64,000 nt of DNA from Pogona vitticeps (taxonomy: Eukaryota; Chordata; Lepidosauria; Squamata; Agamidae): positions 150,943,428 to 151,007,427 of the forward strand of contig NC_135784.1 in the NCBI RefSeq assembly GCF_051106095.1, written 5' to 3'. A program made the translations under genes and the position numbers. The notes under the pieces were generated by a model. That model searched no databases and was not told the origin of the DNA. It saw only the letters and a list, made by a program, of their open reading frames with translations. Positions 52,350-62,892 of this stretch are shown one piece after another (the stretch's first letter is position 1; the number at the start of each line of letters is the position of its first letter).

Positions 52350-55032
52350 ACATTCCCTGTTCCGGCACTGTTGGGATCCCCAAGGCTTCTGGTCTTGGGT
52401 GATTTCAACGTGCATGCGGGGGCAGAGGTTACCGGGCCAGCTCTTGAGTTCCTGGAAACCATGGCTTCCTTGAACATGTCCCAACATGTAAACGGCCCCA
52501 CCCACGTGGGTGGCCATACGTTGGACCTGGTCTTTTCCACCAATTGGAGCGAGTGTGGTCTGGTGGTGACCGACCTTGTGTCGCTCCCCTTGTCATGGTC
52601 AGACCACCATCTGGTAAAATGTAAGGTTTCCGTGGCTCTCCCCCCTCGCAGGGAGCAGGGACCTATTTTCATGGTCCGCCCTCGAAGGCTACTGGATCCG
52701 GTTGGATTCCAGGATGCCATGAGAGGGGTCACGGCTGACCTGGCTAGCGCTCCTGCTGACGCTCTGGTTGACAGCTGGACCATGGCTGCCACCAGGGCCG
52801 TAGACATGATCGCGCCTAAACGCCCTCTCCGTTGCAGAATGCGCCCGGCGCCTTGGTTTAACCAGGAGCTCCGAGCGCTGAAGCGACATAGGAGAAGGCT
52901 AGAGCGTAAGTGGAGGAAGGACCCGACGGATTATAATTGGATAGCTGTCAGGGTCGCAACTAACCTTTACCTCTCTAAGGTGAAGGCTGCTTGTCGAACT
53001 TACTTCGCTAACCGGATAAGCGAAGCGTCCAATCAGCAGGCGGAGTTATTCCGTATAGTGCGCGACCTATCCGGAACTGGTCTTGGTGATAGGCCTCCCC
53101 CTAGTTTCTCACCTGACCAGTTTGCAGCCTTTTTTAAATCTAAAGTGGAGGCCATCCGCCGGGACCTCTCTCCTTTTTTGAACACAGTGAGTCGAGCAGA
53201 GATGTCCAGCGCTCCGTCTTGCCCAGTGATTTTTGACACCTTTCAGCCTGTCACGCCTGATTCAGTGGCCAAGGTGCTTGATCGCTGCCGTGCCACCACC
53301 TCCTCCCTTGACCCTTGCCCGGCCTGGCTAATCAAAGCAGCCAGGCCGATAACAACTGAATGGGCCACTGTAATAATAAATGGGTCTTTCCTTGAGGGCA
53401 GGTTTCCTTCTGCCCTCAAGGAAACACTCATTAGGCCCATAAGAAAGAAACCTAGTTTGGCGGCGGACGAAATTGGCAATTATAGGCCCGTCGCCAACGT
53501 TTCTTTCATGAGCAAGGTGGTGGAGAGGGTGGTGGCCGACCAGCTTCAAGCTCACTTGGAAGAAACGGATGCCCTGGATCCATTTCAGTCGGGCTTCAGG
53601 CCACGCCACGGAACAGAGACGGCATTGGTCGCCCTGTGTGATGACCTACTGAGGGAGGCTGACAGGGGAAAAATTTCTCTGTTAGTCCTTCTCGACATCT
53701 CAGCGGCCTTCGATACCGTCGACCACGGTATCCTCCTGGGGAGGCTCTCCGAGCTGGGAATTGGTGGCCTGGCGCTTGCCTGGCTCCGTTCCTTCTTGGT
53801 GGACCGTCCCCAGAGAGTACAGCTTGGGGAGAGTGTCTCGGCCCCGTGGAGCCTCAATTGTGGGGTTCCACAGGGGTCGATCATCTCCCCAATGCTGTTT
53901 AATATCTTTATGAGGCCGCTGGGTGGGGTCATCAGGGGGTGTGGAGCGTCGTGTCATCAATATGCGGATGACACCCAGCTCTACATCTCCTTTACTCCAA
54001 CTGCAGGTGATGCCGTCCTGTCCCTCCAGCGCTGCCTGGGGGCCGTACTGGAATGGATGCAGGAGAACGGGCTGAGGCTGAACCCGGACAAGACGGAGGT
54101 CTTGAGGGTGGGTGCCCCCACTGTTGGCGGCTTGGGTGACTCCCTCTCATTTGGGGGGGTGACTCTTGCCGCAAAGAATGGGGTTCGCAGTCTGGGGATC
54201 CACCTGGACCCGGCGCTCTCCATGGAGACTCAGGTGGCGTCCGTGGTCCGCACCGCCTTTTTTCATCTTTGGCGGATAGCCCGGCTGCAACCCTATCTCG
54301 ATGTGGGGGCGCTCACCACCCTGGTCCATGCGCTCGTAATCTCAAGATTAGACCACTGTAATGCGCTCTACGTGGGGCTACCTTTGAGGCTGACGCGGAA
54401 ACTCCAAGTGGTGCAGAATGCGGCGGCCAGACTACTAAGTGGAGCTCGAAGATACCATCACATTTCTCCTATTCTGGCTGCGATGCATTGGCTGCCCATT
54501 CGGTTCCGCGTTGACTTCAAAGTTCTGACGCTTACGTTTAAAGCCCTAAACGGTTTAGGGCCTCGATACTTGGCGGAACGCTTACTCCCACCCAGTTCTA
54601 CCCGTGTCACCCGAGCGAGTCAGGAGGTGAGGCTGAGGAGCCTGACGCCGAGGGAGGCCCGGAAGGAAAAGACAAGAAACCGGGCCTTCTCGGCGGTGGC
54701 TCCTCGCCTCTGGAACAACTTACCTCCTGACATTCGCGCAGCTCCCTCGCTGGGTATTTTCAAGAAACAACTGAAAACATGGATGTTTAGGCAGGCCTTC
54801 CCCTTTTCTACCTAACACTTTCTTTTTCTGTTATAATATATCCCGTTTCTCGCCATCTTTGGGGAAAAAAAAATTTTTATTTTATCTTAATTTATGTAAA
54901 TTATTATTTGTGATGTGGTTTGTTATATGTTTCTTTTTAAATGTATGTTGTAAGCCGCCTAGAGTGGTCACAATTGACTAGATAGGCGGGGTATAAATGA
55001 AATAAATAAATAAATAAATAAAATAAATAACC
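52350..55032 (+). mobile_element. Young L2 LINE, 5'-truncated, with 3' tail
   Basis: A GC-rich block about 2.7 kb long in AT-rich surroundings. It contains an uninterrupted ORF2 (end 54,815), a 3' UTR with TAAGCCGCCTAGAGTGGTC and GATAGGCGGGGTATAAATG, and an (AAATA)n tail to about 55,030. The 5' part, including the first part of the endonuclease, is missing, so it cannot move on its own. Lack of any stop in about 2.4 kb of coding sequence suggests a recent insertion. No clear target duplication was found. Confidence 0.95.
52374..54815 (+). CDS. L2 ORF2 (partial endonuclease plus complete reverse transcriptase)
   Basis: The open frame begins at ATG 52,260, but LINE homology starts only near 52,374 (PRLLVLGDFN), so the true start is lost. 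Numbering from 52,260 (851 codons): endonuclease GDFN at 47-50 and catalytic SDHH at 114-117; RT at about 380-640 with NYRPVANVSFMSKVVERVV, FQSGFRPRHGTETALVALCD, LLDISAAFDTVDH (477-489), GVPQGSIISPMLFNIF (535-550) and YADD (568-571). Then a thumb/C-terminal region with LVHALVISRLDHCNALYVGL, MHWLPIRFRVDFKVLTLTF and RLWNNLPPDIRAAPSLGIFK. The RT catalytic residues are intact. It would reverse-transcribe L2 RNA by target priming but lacks the N-terminal endonuclease. It is not a host gene. Confidence 0.95.
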   Translation, partial: GSPRLLVLGDFNVHAGAEVTGPALEFLETMASLNMSQHVNGPTHVGGHTLDLVFSTNWSECGLVVTDLVSLPLSWSDHHLVKCKVSVALPPRREQGPIFMVRPRRLLDPVGFQDAMRGVTADLASAPADALVDSWTMAATRAVDMIAPKRPLRCRMRPAPWFNQELRALKRHRRRLERKWRKDPTDYNWIAVRVATNLYLSKVKAACRTYFANRISEASNQQAELFRIVRDLSGTGLGDRPPPSFSPDQFAAFFKSKVEAIRRDLSPFLNTVSRAEMSSAPSCPVIFDTFQPVTPDSVAKVLDRCRATTSSLDPCPAWLIKAARPITTEWATVIINGSFLEGRFPSALKETLIRPIRKKPSLAADEIGNYRPVANVSFMSKVVERVVADQLQAHLEETDALDPFQSGFRPRHGTETALVALCDDLLREADRGKISLLVLLDISAAFDTVDHGILLGRLSELGIGGLALAWLRSFLVDRPQRVQLGESVSAPWSLNCGVPQGSIISPMLFNIFMRPLGGVIRGCGASCHQYADDTQLYISFTPTAGDAVLSLQRCLGAVLEWMQENGLRLNPDKTEVLRVGAPTVGGLGDSLSFGGVTLAAKNGVRSLGIHLDPALSMETQVASVVRTAFFHLWRIARLQPYLDVGALTTLVHALVISRLDHCNALYVGLPLRLTRKLQVVQNAAARLLSGARRYHHISPILAAMHWLPIRFRVDFKVLTLTFKALNGLGPRYLAERLLPPSSTRVTRASQEVRLRSLTPREARKEKTRNRAFSAVAPRLWNNLPPDIRAAPSLGIFKKQLKTWMFRQAFPFST

Positions 55033-57120
55033 CACTCAGCCAGTTCCCCTTTAGCTGCTTTTATAAGCCAGGAAGGGCAAAAATCTAACAAACATTTGGT
55101 GGCTTTTACCACCTCAGGTTGCACCAACTGAATACCCAATTATAATGAGAAAAGCAGGAGCTAAAGTTACATCCACAGATACTTGTATCAACTACAGCCT
55201 CCATGTCAAAGCAGACTGAAGTGGTTTGCCTGCAAAGTGCTGTGCAAATTCCTCACAGTGGGAACAGCAACTACTAAAAATAAATTATAAACTAATGTAA
55301 TATGAATTCTTAACACCACAAGAAGCAAAAGACTTCGGATGTTGTTCTCAACATCCAAACTCAAGCAGTAATATTGTCCCTCATAGACTACAGCATTATT
55401 TTATTAATTGGTGTCCACCATCTTGGTTTCTTTCTCTGAAAAATATGTGGCACTCCACATATTGGATAATTCCTATCCAGCTCTGACCACTGGCACTTCA
55501 GATGCCTTTTAATTTATTTCACCTTTGGCAATCTTGTTGTTGTTGGTTTTTTAACAGAATACCTTCTTGTGCCTTCTTCCTAAACTCTTAAAAGCTCAGA
55601 TTGTATAATTCAATTTTTGGTTCCTTAAAATTCTGTTCTGAGTATTAGAATCTGTACCTTCCAGTTCTTGTAATACCAAGGTGAATGTACAAGAATGTTG
55701 TTCATGAGCTCAATCTTATCTCTCATTTTGTACTGATCAATGCAACATGCCCATTTCTTTAACTGCTTCAGAAATGCTGGATGCTGGCCTGCATCAACAT
55801 GACTAACATAATTCTTATATCCTTCAATGGGCCCTGATGCATCATTTTAGAATGTAGTATTTAGAATGTAGTATTGTAGGACAAACACTTTTTCTGGAAA
55901 GAGGATACAGTATCGAACAGATTCCTTTCTTTGCAAGTGATAAAGCTTCTAGGTGGAGATGTTAGTTATTATAAAATATAGCATAAAGAACACCAATGAA
56001 ACAGATACATTGGCTTTCAGTAACTGAGTATCTCTAATAAGTAAACTGTGTGGAGAGAGTGTGATATATAACTTTAAAATCTGCATTTTAAGTAGCTTCA
56101 CAATCACAACCAAAGTAATCTGTGACTGCCACATCTGCTCAGTCAACAAGATGTCTCCCTAAGTGTGCATTGCAGGTGGATTGCTAGTGCTTGGCTGCCT
56201 ACTAACTGCAAATCACAATGGAATGTAACAGGAATGTTCATTCAGATTCTTAAGATCCTTATGATATCTTATTTCAGTCAGAGTAATCCTAAAGTTTTCT
56301 AAATAGCTTGCATACAAATATAATTCAAGACAATAGCATCTTGTTTAAGACACTACTTTTTATGTTTCTTTTACCTTCTACTATAAAATTCCTTCCTGAA
56401 CAGCAACAGGACAGTTTTGAGTTGGAGTTGCTCCTTTGAAAGAGTCTGCCACAATAATCCATCTTCTTCTCTGTCTACCTTGCTGAGATTATGCCATCAT
56501 TTTATCGGCAATCAGGATCTGTAACCACAAGAATACATAAAAAATAGGCAATATCAGCTTTAATATGAACTTGCAAGTACTGATTCCAAACATAAGACAT
56601 GCCGATGCAGTACAGTATATGCAACCTTTGACAACTACAGGGAGGCACATTATATTGTTTACACTTAGAAACTTTAATTTATCAACTACTTATAAGTTAT
56701 GTGGACATAAACTTTGACATATCAAGCATGTACTTGCATGTTTTGCATCATGCAAACCATGGATATACTCCATGCACGGAATTATAGGACAGAAAGTCAT
56801 CTTGTCACAATCAAATCTCTTTCTATGCCCTTGGACAAGAAAAATTATGCATAACACACTTGTGTTATTTCCTTTAGCACTGGATTCCCACTAGCAATAT
56901 TTCTACAGTTTTCCTTGATACCCAGTTTGGACCCCTTACATCACAATACAGTGAGAACATGTTGCCCATTTTTAATCAAGTTGGGCAATGTTTCCTAAGG
57001 TTTATGCTCAATCTCTTTAACCCTTCAGGACAATGCATATAGATTGATGCAATTAAATTATAAAGGGGTGAATTTGTTGTTATGTGGCCTTAAATTCATT
57101 CTGAATTACAGAAACCCAAC
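55033..57120. other. No feature recognised
   Basis: AT-rich presumed RNF41 5' intron, with no gene or nameable repeat. Confidence 0.35.
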
Positions 57121-57124
57121 TAGA

Positions 57125-57262
57125 GTTTTTAGAGTATGTGGAATGTTGAAGCTATATCATCACCACCCACTGAATTTCTATGGCTGTGTAAGAATTTGAA
57201 TGCAGGTTTCCTGAATCCTAATCAGAGACTCTGTCTAATACAACACACTGGCCCTATTTTCC
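57125..57262 (-). mobile_element. Degenerate tRNA-derived SINE head
   Basis: The plus strand CCCACTGAATTTCTATGG, GAATTTGAATGCAGGTTTCC TGAATCCTAATCAGAGACTC and ACACACTGGCCC matches the reversed tRNA head of the SINE at 41,426 (TTTGAACCCAGATCTCCTG). Confidence 0.55.
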
Positions 57263-57739
57263 CAGTAAGACTGTTCAATTTGTACTACTTGAGTTCTCAG
57301 TGAATAAAAATCTGTTTTGTTTTGGCAACAGAAACCAATGTCTTGAATCCAAGAGCTATCTACAACTGCAATTTATATAGGCATCTATTTTGCCCCAAAC
57401 TGAAATGTAACCTTACATGAGAGCACCTCATTTCGTTGCACCCACTTGTGAGCACAATGACAAATAAATGTCTTATGTCTTATGTAACAACACAATTTTA
57501 ATTTCTGAAAACTATCTTCTGTCAACCTAATGCTCATCTATACCCTAGGGTCAGGCCATAAACTGAGTGCAGATCCACTTACAGAGGTGCAGAGATCCCT
57601 CATCCCTTTCCTCTAGTAATCTGTTATATTCACTTTGCCAAGAAAGAAGTACCTTGCTCTGACGCCACATAAAACTATGTATATGTTATAGTACCATGAC
57701 AACAGCAAATATGAAGCAGAGAGGGTTAACAACGAGCCC
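57263..57739. other. No feature recognised
   Basis: No feature recognised. Confidence 0.3.
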
Positions 57740-57744
57740 TATAG

Positions 57745-57880
57745 ATTGTTAGTTCTCAATGTGTTATTGTCCAGTTATTCAGAACCTCCGTTTCCTGAAA
57801 CTCAAGCCAGGATAGTTAATGATCAAAAATTCTGGGAGGGGAAATCCCAAAGTCTGGGAGGGTCAAAGACTGGGAACCAA
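57745..57880. mobile_element. hAT-type MITE, decayed hairpin
   Basis: TTAGTTCTCAATGTG...GAAACTCAAGCCAGGATAG and AATTCTGGGAGGGGAAATCC CAAAGTCTGGGAGGGTCAAA GACTGGGAACCAATG resemble the two halves of a 'CTGGGAGTTGAAGTCCAAA' MITE. Confidence 0.5.
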
Positions 57881-58649
57881 TGCTATACATTTTTCTGTGA
57901 TCTTAAGGGACATGAAAAATGGTCCAAATATCTAATGTTAGCAAAACCATGCACCAGCCCGGAGGCAGATGAGACTGAGCTAGACAGCTGTTTCTCTTCC
58001 TTCACTTATGACACCATGCTAGGAGTGCACCACAAATGTTACAGCTAGGAAATAGGTCAGACAACACTTTAGATAGGAGTTTCCCAATTTAGGTTTATTC
58101 TTAGGGCAAACAGAGTCATATCACAACCTAGCATTTTAGACTAGGGCACTTTTATTTATTAAGTTATATATTTCCAAGCAAGTACAGTAATCTAATGTCT
58201 ATTTTGTATGGCTCACAAAGGATTTGGTCAATTCATGCTATTGATATGCAACCAGAACATAATCACAGCTTAAGTTTCATTAAGTTTTAAGGGAAGGGAA
58301 CTTCAGTAAGGTTTACAGTTCCTGACTCATAAAAATAACATATTAGATCAACACACAATTCCTGCATCTGTTCTAATCTTGAAAAAAATCTGACATTAAA
58401 TTGTACCTTAATACATATTTTAGATAAAATAAAAATATATATCCTGACTTTATTAATGCAACAGTAAGCAGTTGTTCTATTTTGTACTTTTAAACTATGA
58501 TGTAAAAGAGTTGCCATGACTGTACATATTCATGATCTGCTAATATATCAGATCTGGTACACCTTGAATAAAATGGTTTGCCCAGCATCACACTGTAAAT
58601 GGGTTTTTAAAATTTGTCTTTACAAATAAAGCAATTATTTGTTGAACAA
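57881..58649. other. No feature recognised
   Basis: No feature recognised. Confidence 0.3.
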
Positions 58650-58654
58650 CCATA

Positions 58655-58735
58655 GTACTGTATACACGCTTATTTGGAAGTAAGTCCCAGTGCATTCAAT
58701 AGGGCTCACTTCCTAGTCAGTATGTCTAGGACAAC
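58655..58735. repeat. Fragment of the AAGTAAGTCCC inverted repeat family
   Basis: GGAAGTAAGTCCCAGTGCA and GGGCTCACTTCC form a small inverted repeat around TTCAATA. Same family as position 1-62. Confidence 0.5.
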
Positions 58736-59089
58736 AGCTGATTTGGCAATTACTAGTACACCCCTTTTTCTATACACAACAAAATTAAACCAAGGTACTG
58801 TATTAACCCAGATCAATAAATGCGGAGCTCAGAGAGGATATGTTATCGTTGTGCACGCCTTTAGAAAGTTAAAGATAAAATGTTCATGAACTTCTTCACA
58901 TCTACTGAGCCACATGCTACTGCTTTATTTCTCAAGGTCACTGTTTTACCTCTTTCCAAGATCTAGTAAGGGACTTAATGGCTCCCAGATGTGGAGATGT
59001 TACAAAGAAAGTAATACATATATAAAGAGGCTGTGCTTTCTGCAAAGTCCTATGTAACAAATAAAAGGATTCTAATACATTTGTAATTA

Positions 59090-59212
59090 TTGGGTGGGGA
59101 AGCTACAATACTCCAGACGTTGCTGAGCTACAACTTCTATCAGTCATGGCCAGTATGGCCAAATGTCAGATTGGTGAGGACTGAAGTTCAACATCTGGAG
59201 AGTCACAACCCT
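59090..59212. mobile_element. hAT-type MITE (CTCCAGACGTTGCTGAGCTA family)
   Basis: GGTGGGGAAGCTACAATACT CCAGACGTTG and ACAACTTCTATCAGTCATGG pair loosely with AAGTTCAACATCTGGAGAGT CACA. This is a familiar reptile hAT MITE layout. Confidence 0.6.
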
Positions 59213-59304
59213 CCCTTACTCTAGAATAAATTAAAGTACAAGACTGACTGCTGACTGTTGGAACTCTTGCATATAAAAACAATATTTCTGTATCTTTTAA
59301 GTCA

Positions 59305-59445
59305 GTAGTTTTCAACCTTAGGTAACCCTGGTGTTTTTGTACTGCATTTCCCAGATGCCTTCATCACTACCTGTGCTGGCCAGGATTTCTGGGAGTTGCA
59401 ACTCCAAGAATGCCTGGGTTACCTAAGGTTGGGATCCACTGCTTT
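59305..59445. mobile_element. hAT MITE hairpin, same family as 43,856
   Basis: CAGTAGTTTTCAACCTTAGG TAACC and GGTTACCTAAGGTTGGGATC CACTG are inverted ends, with CATTTCCCAGATGCC / ATTTCTGGGAGTTGCA inside. Flanks AAGT and CTTTAAG show no clear 8-base duplication. Confidence 0.75.
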
Positions 59446-60479
59446 AAGCTTATTTCTCCTCTAGTTCTTAAAGTGTCCAGATTTCATATGTATAGGACAT
59501 ATCTACTGAGGGACCAAACAATATTAAAGACTGTGCTTGCATTCCACTCCAGATATTTTATCTTAAAAGAATGGGACTTGAACCTTCTCAATAATTCCCT
59601 GCTTGTGGCTACATGGCTGAACTCAGGTAGTAAAAATGTGCTTTCCAGCCACAAACAAGACTGGCTCTCTCTGTTGTCACCAGCACTCTTAACCTACAGT
59701 AGAAACAGTCTTTGCTCTTGGTCTCCAGCTAACATCCTCTTCCAGCCTCAAGCAAGAATCTGTGTAAGGAACTTTCGCCATCTTGACCTCTTCCATTGAA
59801 TTGGGATGCTGTAAGCTTCTCTTATCCCTACCTAGCCAAATTTTCTCAGCATTTAATATTTAATATTAAATGTGTTTAATATTTACAGACTAGTTTGCAG
59901 TGGATGATGGATCTGAGAAAAAAAATCAGAATCCAGTTGAAAATATGATTTTAACATGGGGCATGCACTTGCCATCTCTCTTACACATACCTTCTTTATC
60001 AGAACTGACTCCCCAAAAAACACAAAAAACCAGGATGGAGTACATAATATTAATCTCTCACATAAAATTCTCACATGGATGACACTTATTTTTTTAGTGC
60101 GGTCTTCACCACAAACTAATCCCAAGAGACAAAATTTCCACAAAATTAGGGTGGATGGGAGCAGACATTACCAACACTGTTCAAACAACTCATACTACTG
60201 CTTACTGCAAAGCAGCCTCTTGTGTAGACTCCTTAGATCATATGAGACTCGCTCTCCATTGAAATTTCCAGCTTTATGGCAAGGAGTGTGATCTGTAGCA
60301 CAACCTCCTCCTATTACATTAGCCTCCAATTACTTAAGAACAATCTCTCTCTCCCCACCTGCAACACTATTCCCACAGGCAAAACAGCCAGTTTTTTTGA
60401 AGCCAGGTTTTCCAGTCCAAGCACAACAGTAGCCAAAAATGTTGCTTAGCACAGTAAATTGTACTGCTGTAGGTCCACT
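59446..60479. other. No feature recognised
   Basis: A 129-codon frame at 59,410-59,799 begins inside the MITE and resembles nothing known to me. No other feature. Confidence 0.35.
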
Positions 60480-60640
60480 GAATCAATGGGGATATAGTGA
60501 GTCAACTCCTCCATATGTTCTGTGAATAATGAGTCTACTCTAACTGGACCTTACTATGCCGGTACATTGCAACTAGAGTAAGCTCGTTTGAATCCATGGA
60601 ACTTACAAAGGAGTTGATTCACCAATCCCCAATGATTCAA
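60480..60640. repeat. Interspersed repeat fragment ('CACCAATCCCCAATGATTCAATAG')
   Basis: GTCCACTGAATCAATGGGG and GAGTTGATTCACCAATCCCC AATGATTCAATAGGTC form inverted halves. The same motif appears at 31,540. Family not named. Confidence 0.4.
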
Positions 60641-60644
60641 TAGG

Positions 60645-61270
60645 TCTTTGCTGTTGTTACATTCTGTCAAGTTGTCTCTGACTTATAGCAATTCTATGAA
60701 TGAAAGCTCTCCAAAATGTGCTATCCTCAACAGCCCTGCTCAGTTCTTGTAAACTCAAGCTTCTAGCTTCCTTTACAAGGTTAACCCATCTCATATTTGG
60801 TCTTCCTCTTTTCCTGTTTCCTTCAATCTTTTCCAGGATTATTGTCTTTTCCAGAGTATCTTGGTGTCTTGTAATGTGCCCCTGTTCCAACATTTTTGCC
60901 TACAAAAATAGTTCAGCTTGATTTTATCTAGGATCCATTTGTTCACCTTTCTGGAAGTCCACAAAGCTCTCCCCCAGCAGCGTATTTCAAAATAAGATCT
61001 TTTTTTTTTCCATCAGCATTCTTTACTGTCCACTTTCACATCAATACACAGTGATCAAGAATACAAGAGTGTGGATAGCCTTGGTGGAAAGTGACACATC
61101 CTTACATTGGTGATCTTCTCCAATTCCTTCATTATTGCCCTTCCAAGTCTTAGTCTTCCTCTGATTTCTAGACTGCAGCCTCCAATTGAAGTGATGATTG
61201 AACCAAGTTATACAGATTCACTATTTCAGTTTCTTCATTGTCAACATTAAAGTTTTGTAATTCTTCTGTA
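60645..61270 (-). mobile_element. Old RTE/BovB-like LINE C-terminal region
   Basis: The minus strand carries ELQNFNVDNEETEIVNLYNL (from about 61,258), then decayed sequence and finally QDTLEKTIILEKIEGNRKRG RPNMRWVNLVKEARSLSLQE and SRAVEDSTFWRAFIHR (60,657-60,893). The layout is that of the BovB C-terminus but diverged, with several stops. Smaller members are at 9.6 and 22.6 kb. Confidence 0.75.
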
Positions 61271-61284
61271 GTCACGATTTTAGC

Positions 61285-61385
61285 TGTCCTAATCGTAGAA
61301 ACCTTCCAGCAGAGCTGGAAGGGACCCTATGGCACATCGAGTCCAGCCCCTCACAAAGAGGCACGGAGTGGGGGGGAAACAAACC
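61285..61385 (-). mobile_element. tRNA-CR1 SINE, tail half
   Basis: The plus strand AATCGTAGAAACCTTCC, AGAGCTGGAAGGGACCCTAT GG and GAGTCCAGCCCCTCAC is the reversed tail of the SINE at 12,100. The tRNA head is lost in a GGGGGG-rich stretch. Confidence 0.6.
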
Positions 61386-61559
61386 CCCCCAACGTCTACT
61401 CTGGTGCAATTTACCACGCTAAGCAACAAGTTTCTGCCCACTGTATACTTCCCATAATGACTCTGGGAACTCCTCCCGCCTTCCTCACCAGCCCAAGTGC
61501 CTACACACACACGCACAGACACACAGACACAGTCACAGCCCAGGGCCCATAAGCTTCAT

Positions 61560-62275
61560 AAACACCGGATTTCTGACAGTGAAAACCTCGGCATTCCTAC
61601 TCGGAAAAAAAAAGACTTTCCGGCCTCAACAACGGGCGACTGTGTCCCGGCACCCTCTGCCTCCCACCCCTTCCCCACAAGCTCTAGCCTCACACACCAC
61701 GGCCCCTCAGATCTGCGCTCGCCCGTCCTTCGCGGGATGCCGGCGCCCCTTCGGCCAACAACGCCACAAACACAACCCCCCCGGTACCTCAAAACAAAAT
61801 ACACGCCCGCCCTTCAACGTCAGCCGCCCCGGCCCTTCCCTGACGCCCCAGAGGCCCCACGTGCACCCACCGTTGCGCACCTCCTGCTAGGCCCTGTTCG
61901 GAACCAAACCTCCGCTACGCAACGGAGCCCCGTTGTTTTCCCCACTCCGCCCGCCCCCCGCAACTCCGCTCGCTCGTCCGTTCGCCTGCTTCCCCCACCT
62001 CCTCCTCACAGCCCCAGCCCCCGGAAACACGGCAGCTTCCCCCCTCCCGGACTGAGAGACTGAAAGAGGCGAAGCATCCGGAAAGAGCTCTCTCTCCGGT
62101 CCCCTCTAGCCCCAAAGACAATTGGCCGACTCTATGGTTCGCTCTCCTTCGCCTGAGTCCGGAATGGAAAGACAGGAGGTTGTAGGTGTGGGAGGGGAGT
62201 GGGCGTGGCCATTGTTGGTGGGTGTGCCGGTAGCGGGGCGGGGCTTCTGGGTACGACGTGATTGTTGCCTGGGTC
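61560..62275. promoter_or_regulatory. RNF41: CpG island, likely RNF41 promoter and first non-coding exon
   Basis: About 700 bases of CpG-rich DNA. Visible elements are GC boxes (GCGGGGCGGGGC near 62,233), an ETS-type CATCCGGAAAG near 62,076, an inverted CCAAT (CAATTGGCC near 62,119) and GCCATTG near 62,208. RNF41 coding exon 1 needs an upstream non-coding exon, and this is the only CpG island to its right; candidate donors on the minus strand lie near 61,790 (GAG/GTACCG) and 61,870 (ACG/GTGGGT). In human, as recalled, RNF41 and NABP2 are head-to-head with very close starts, so the island may be bidirectional. Confidence 0.65.
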
Positions 62276-62339
62276 TCCATCTAAATATGTCTCTTTAAAA
62301 CTATGAGCTCATTAAACTTATTTGGTACTCACTGTAAAC

Positions 62340-62630
62340 GTGAGGAGGAATTAAAGAACCTCTTAATGAGGGTGAAAGAGGAGAGCGCAAAAATGGTCTG
62401 AAGCTCAATTAAAAAAAACCACTGGTCCCATCACCTCCTGGCAAATAGAAAGGGAAGATATGGAGGCAGTGACAGATTTTACTTTGTTGGGCTCCATGTT
62501 CATTGCAGAGAGTGACAGCACCCACGAAATCAAAAGTCTGCTTCCTGGGAGGAAAGTGATAACAAACCTAGACAGCATCTTAAAAAACAGAGACATCCCC
62601 TTGCTGTCAAAGGTATGGTTTTTCCACTGA
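62340..62630 (+). mobile_element. BovB LINE internal fragment
   Basis: The plus strand matches 735-1040 of the first BovB: GAGGAGGAATTAAAGAACCT, GTGAAAGAGGAGAGCGCAAA, CACTGGTCCCATCACCTCCT GG, GGAGGCAGTGACAGATTTTA and CTAGACAGCATCTTAAAAA. Small deletions break the frame. Both ends are truncated. Confidence 0.88.
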
Positions 62631-62770
62631 ATACACTGAAACCTGCTTAGTGTTCAGTATGTTCACAGCATTATACACCCTCATTCTTACGTTGCTGGCC
62701 CATCTCAGGTCAAACAAGTTAGTTCTGAGTGCTTATAGAAAGAGGTATCTTGGGCTTTTCTTTCTTTCTT

Positions 62771-62890
<120 letters not shown>

Positions 62891-62892
62891 AC

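Noticed and set aside
61497-62063. 188-codon Pro-rich plus-strand frame in the right-hand CpG island
   Set aside because: Compositional artefact of CpG/C-rich DNA; no match to NABP2 or any known protein.
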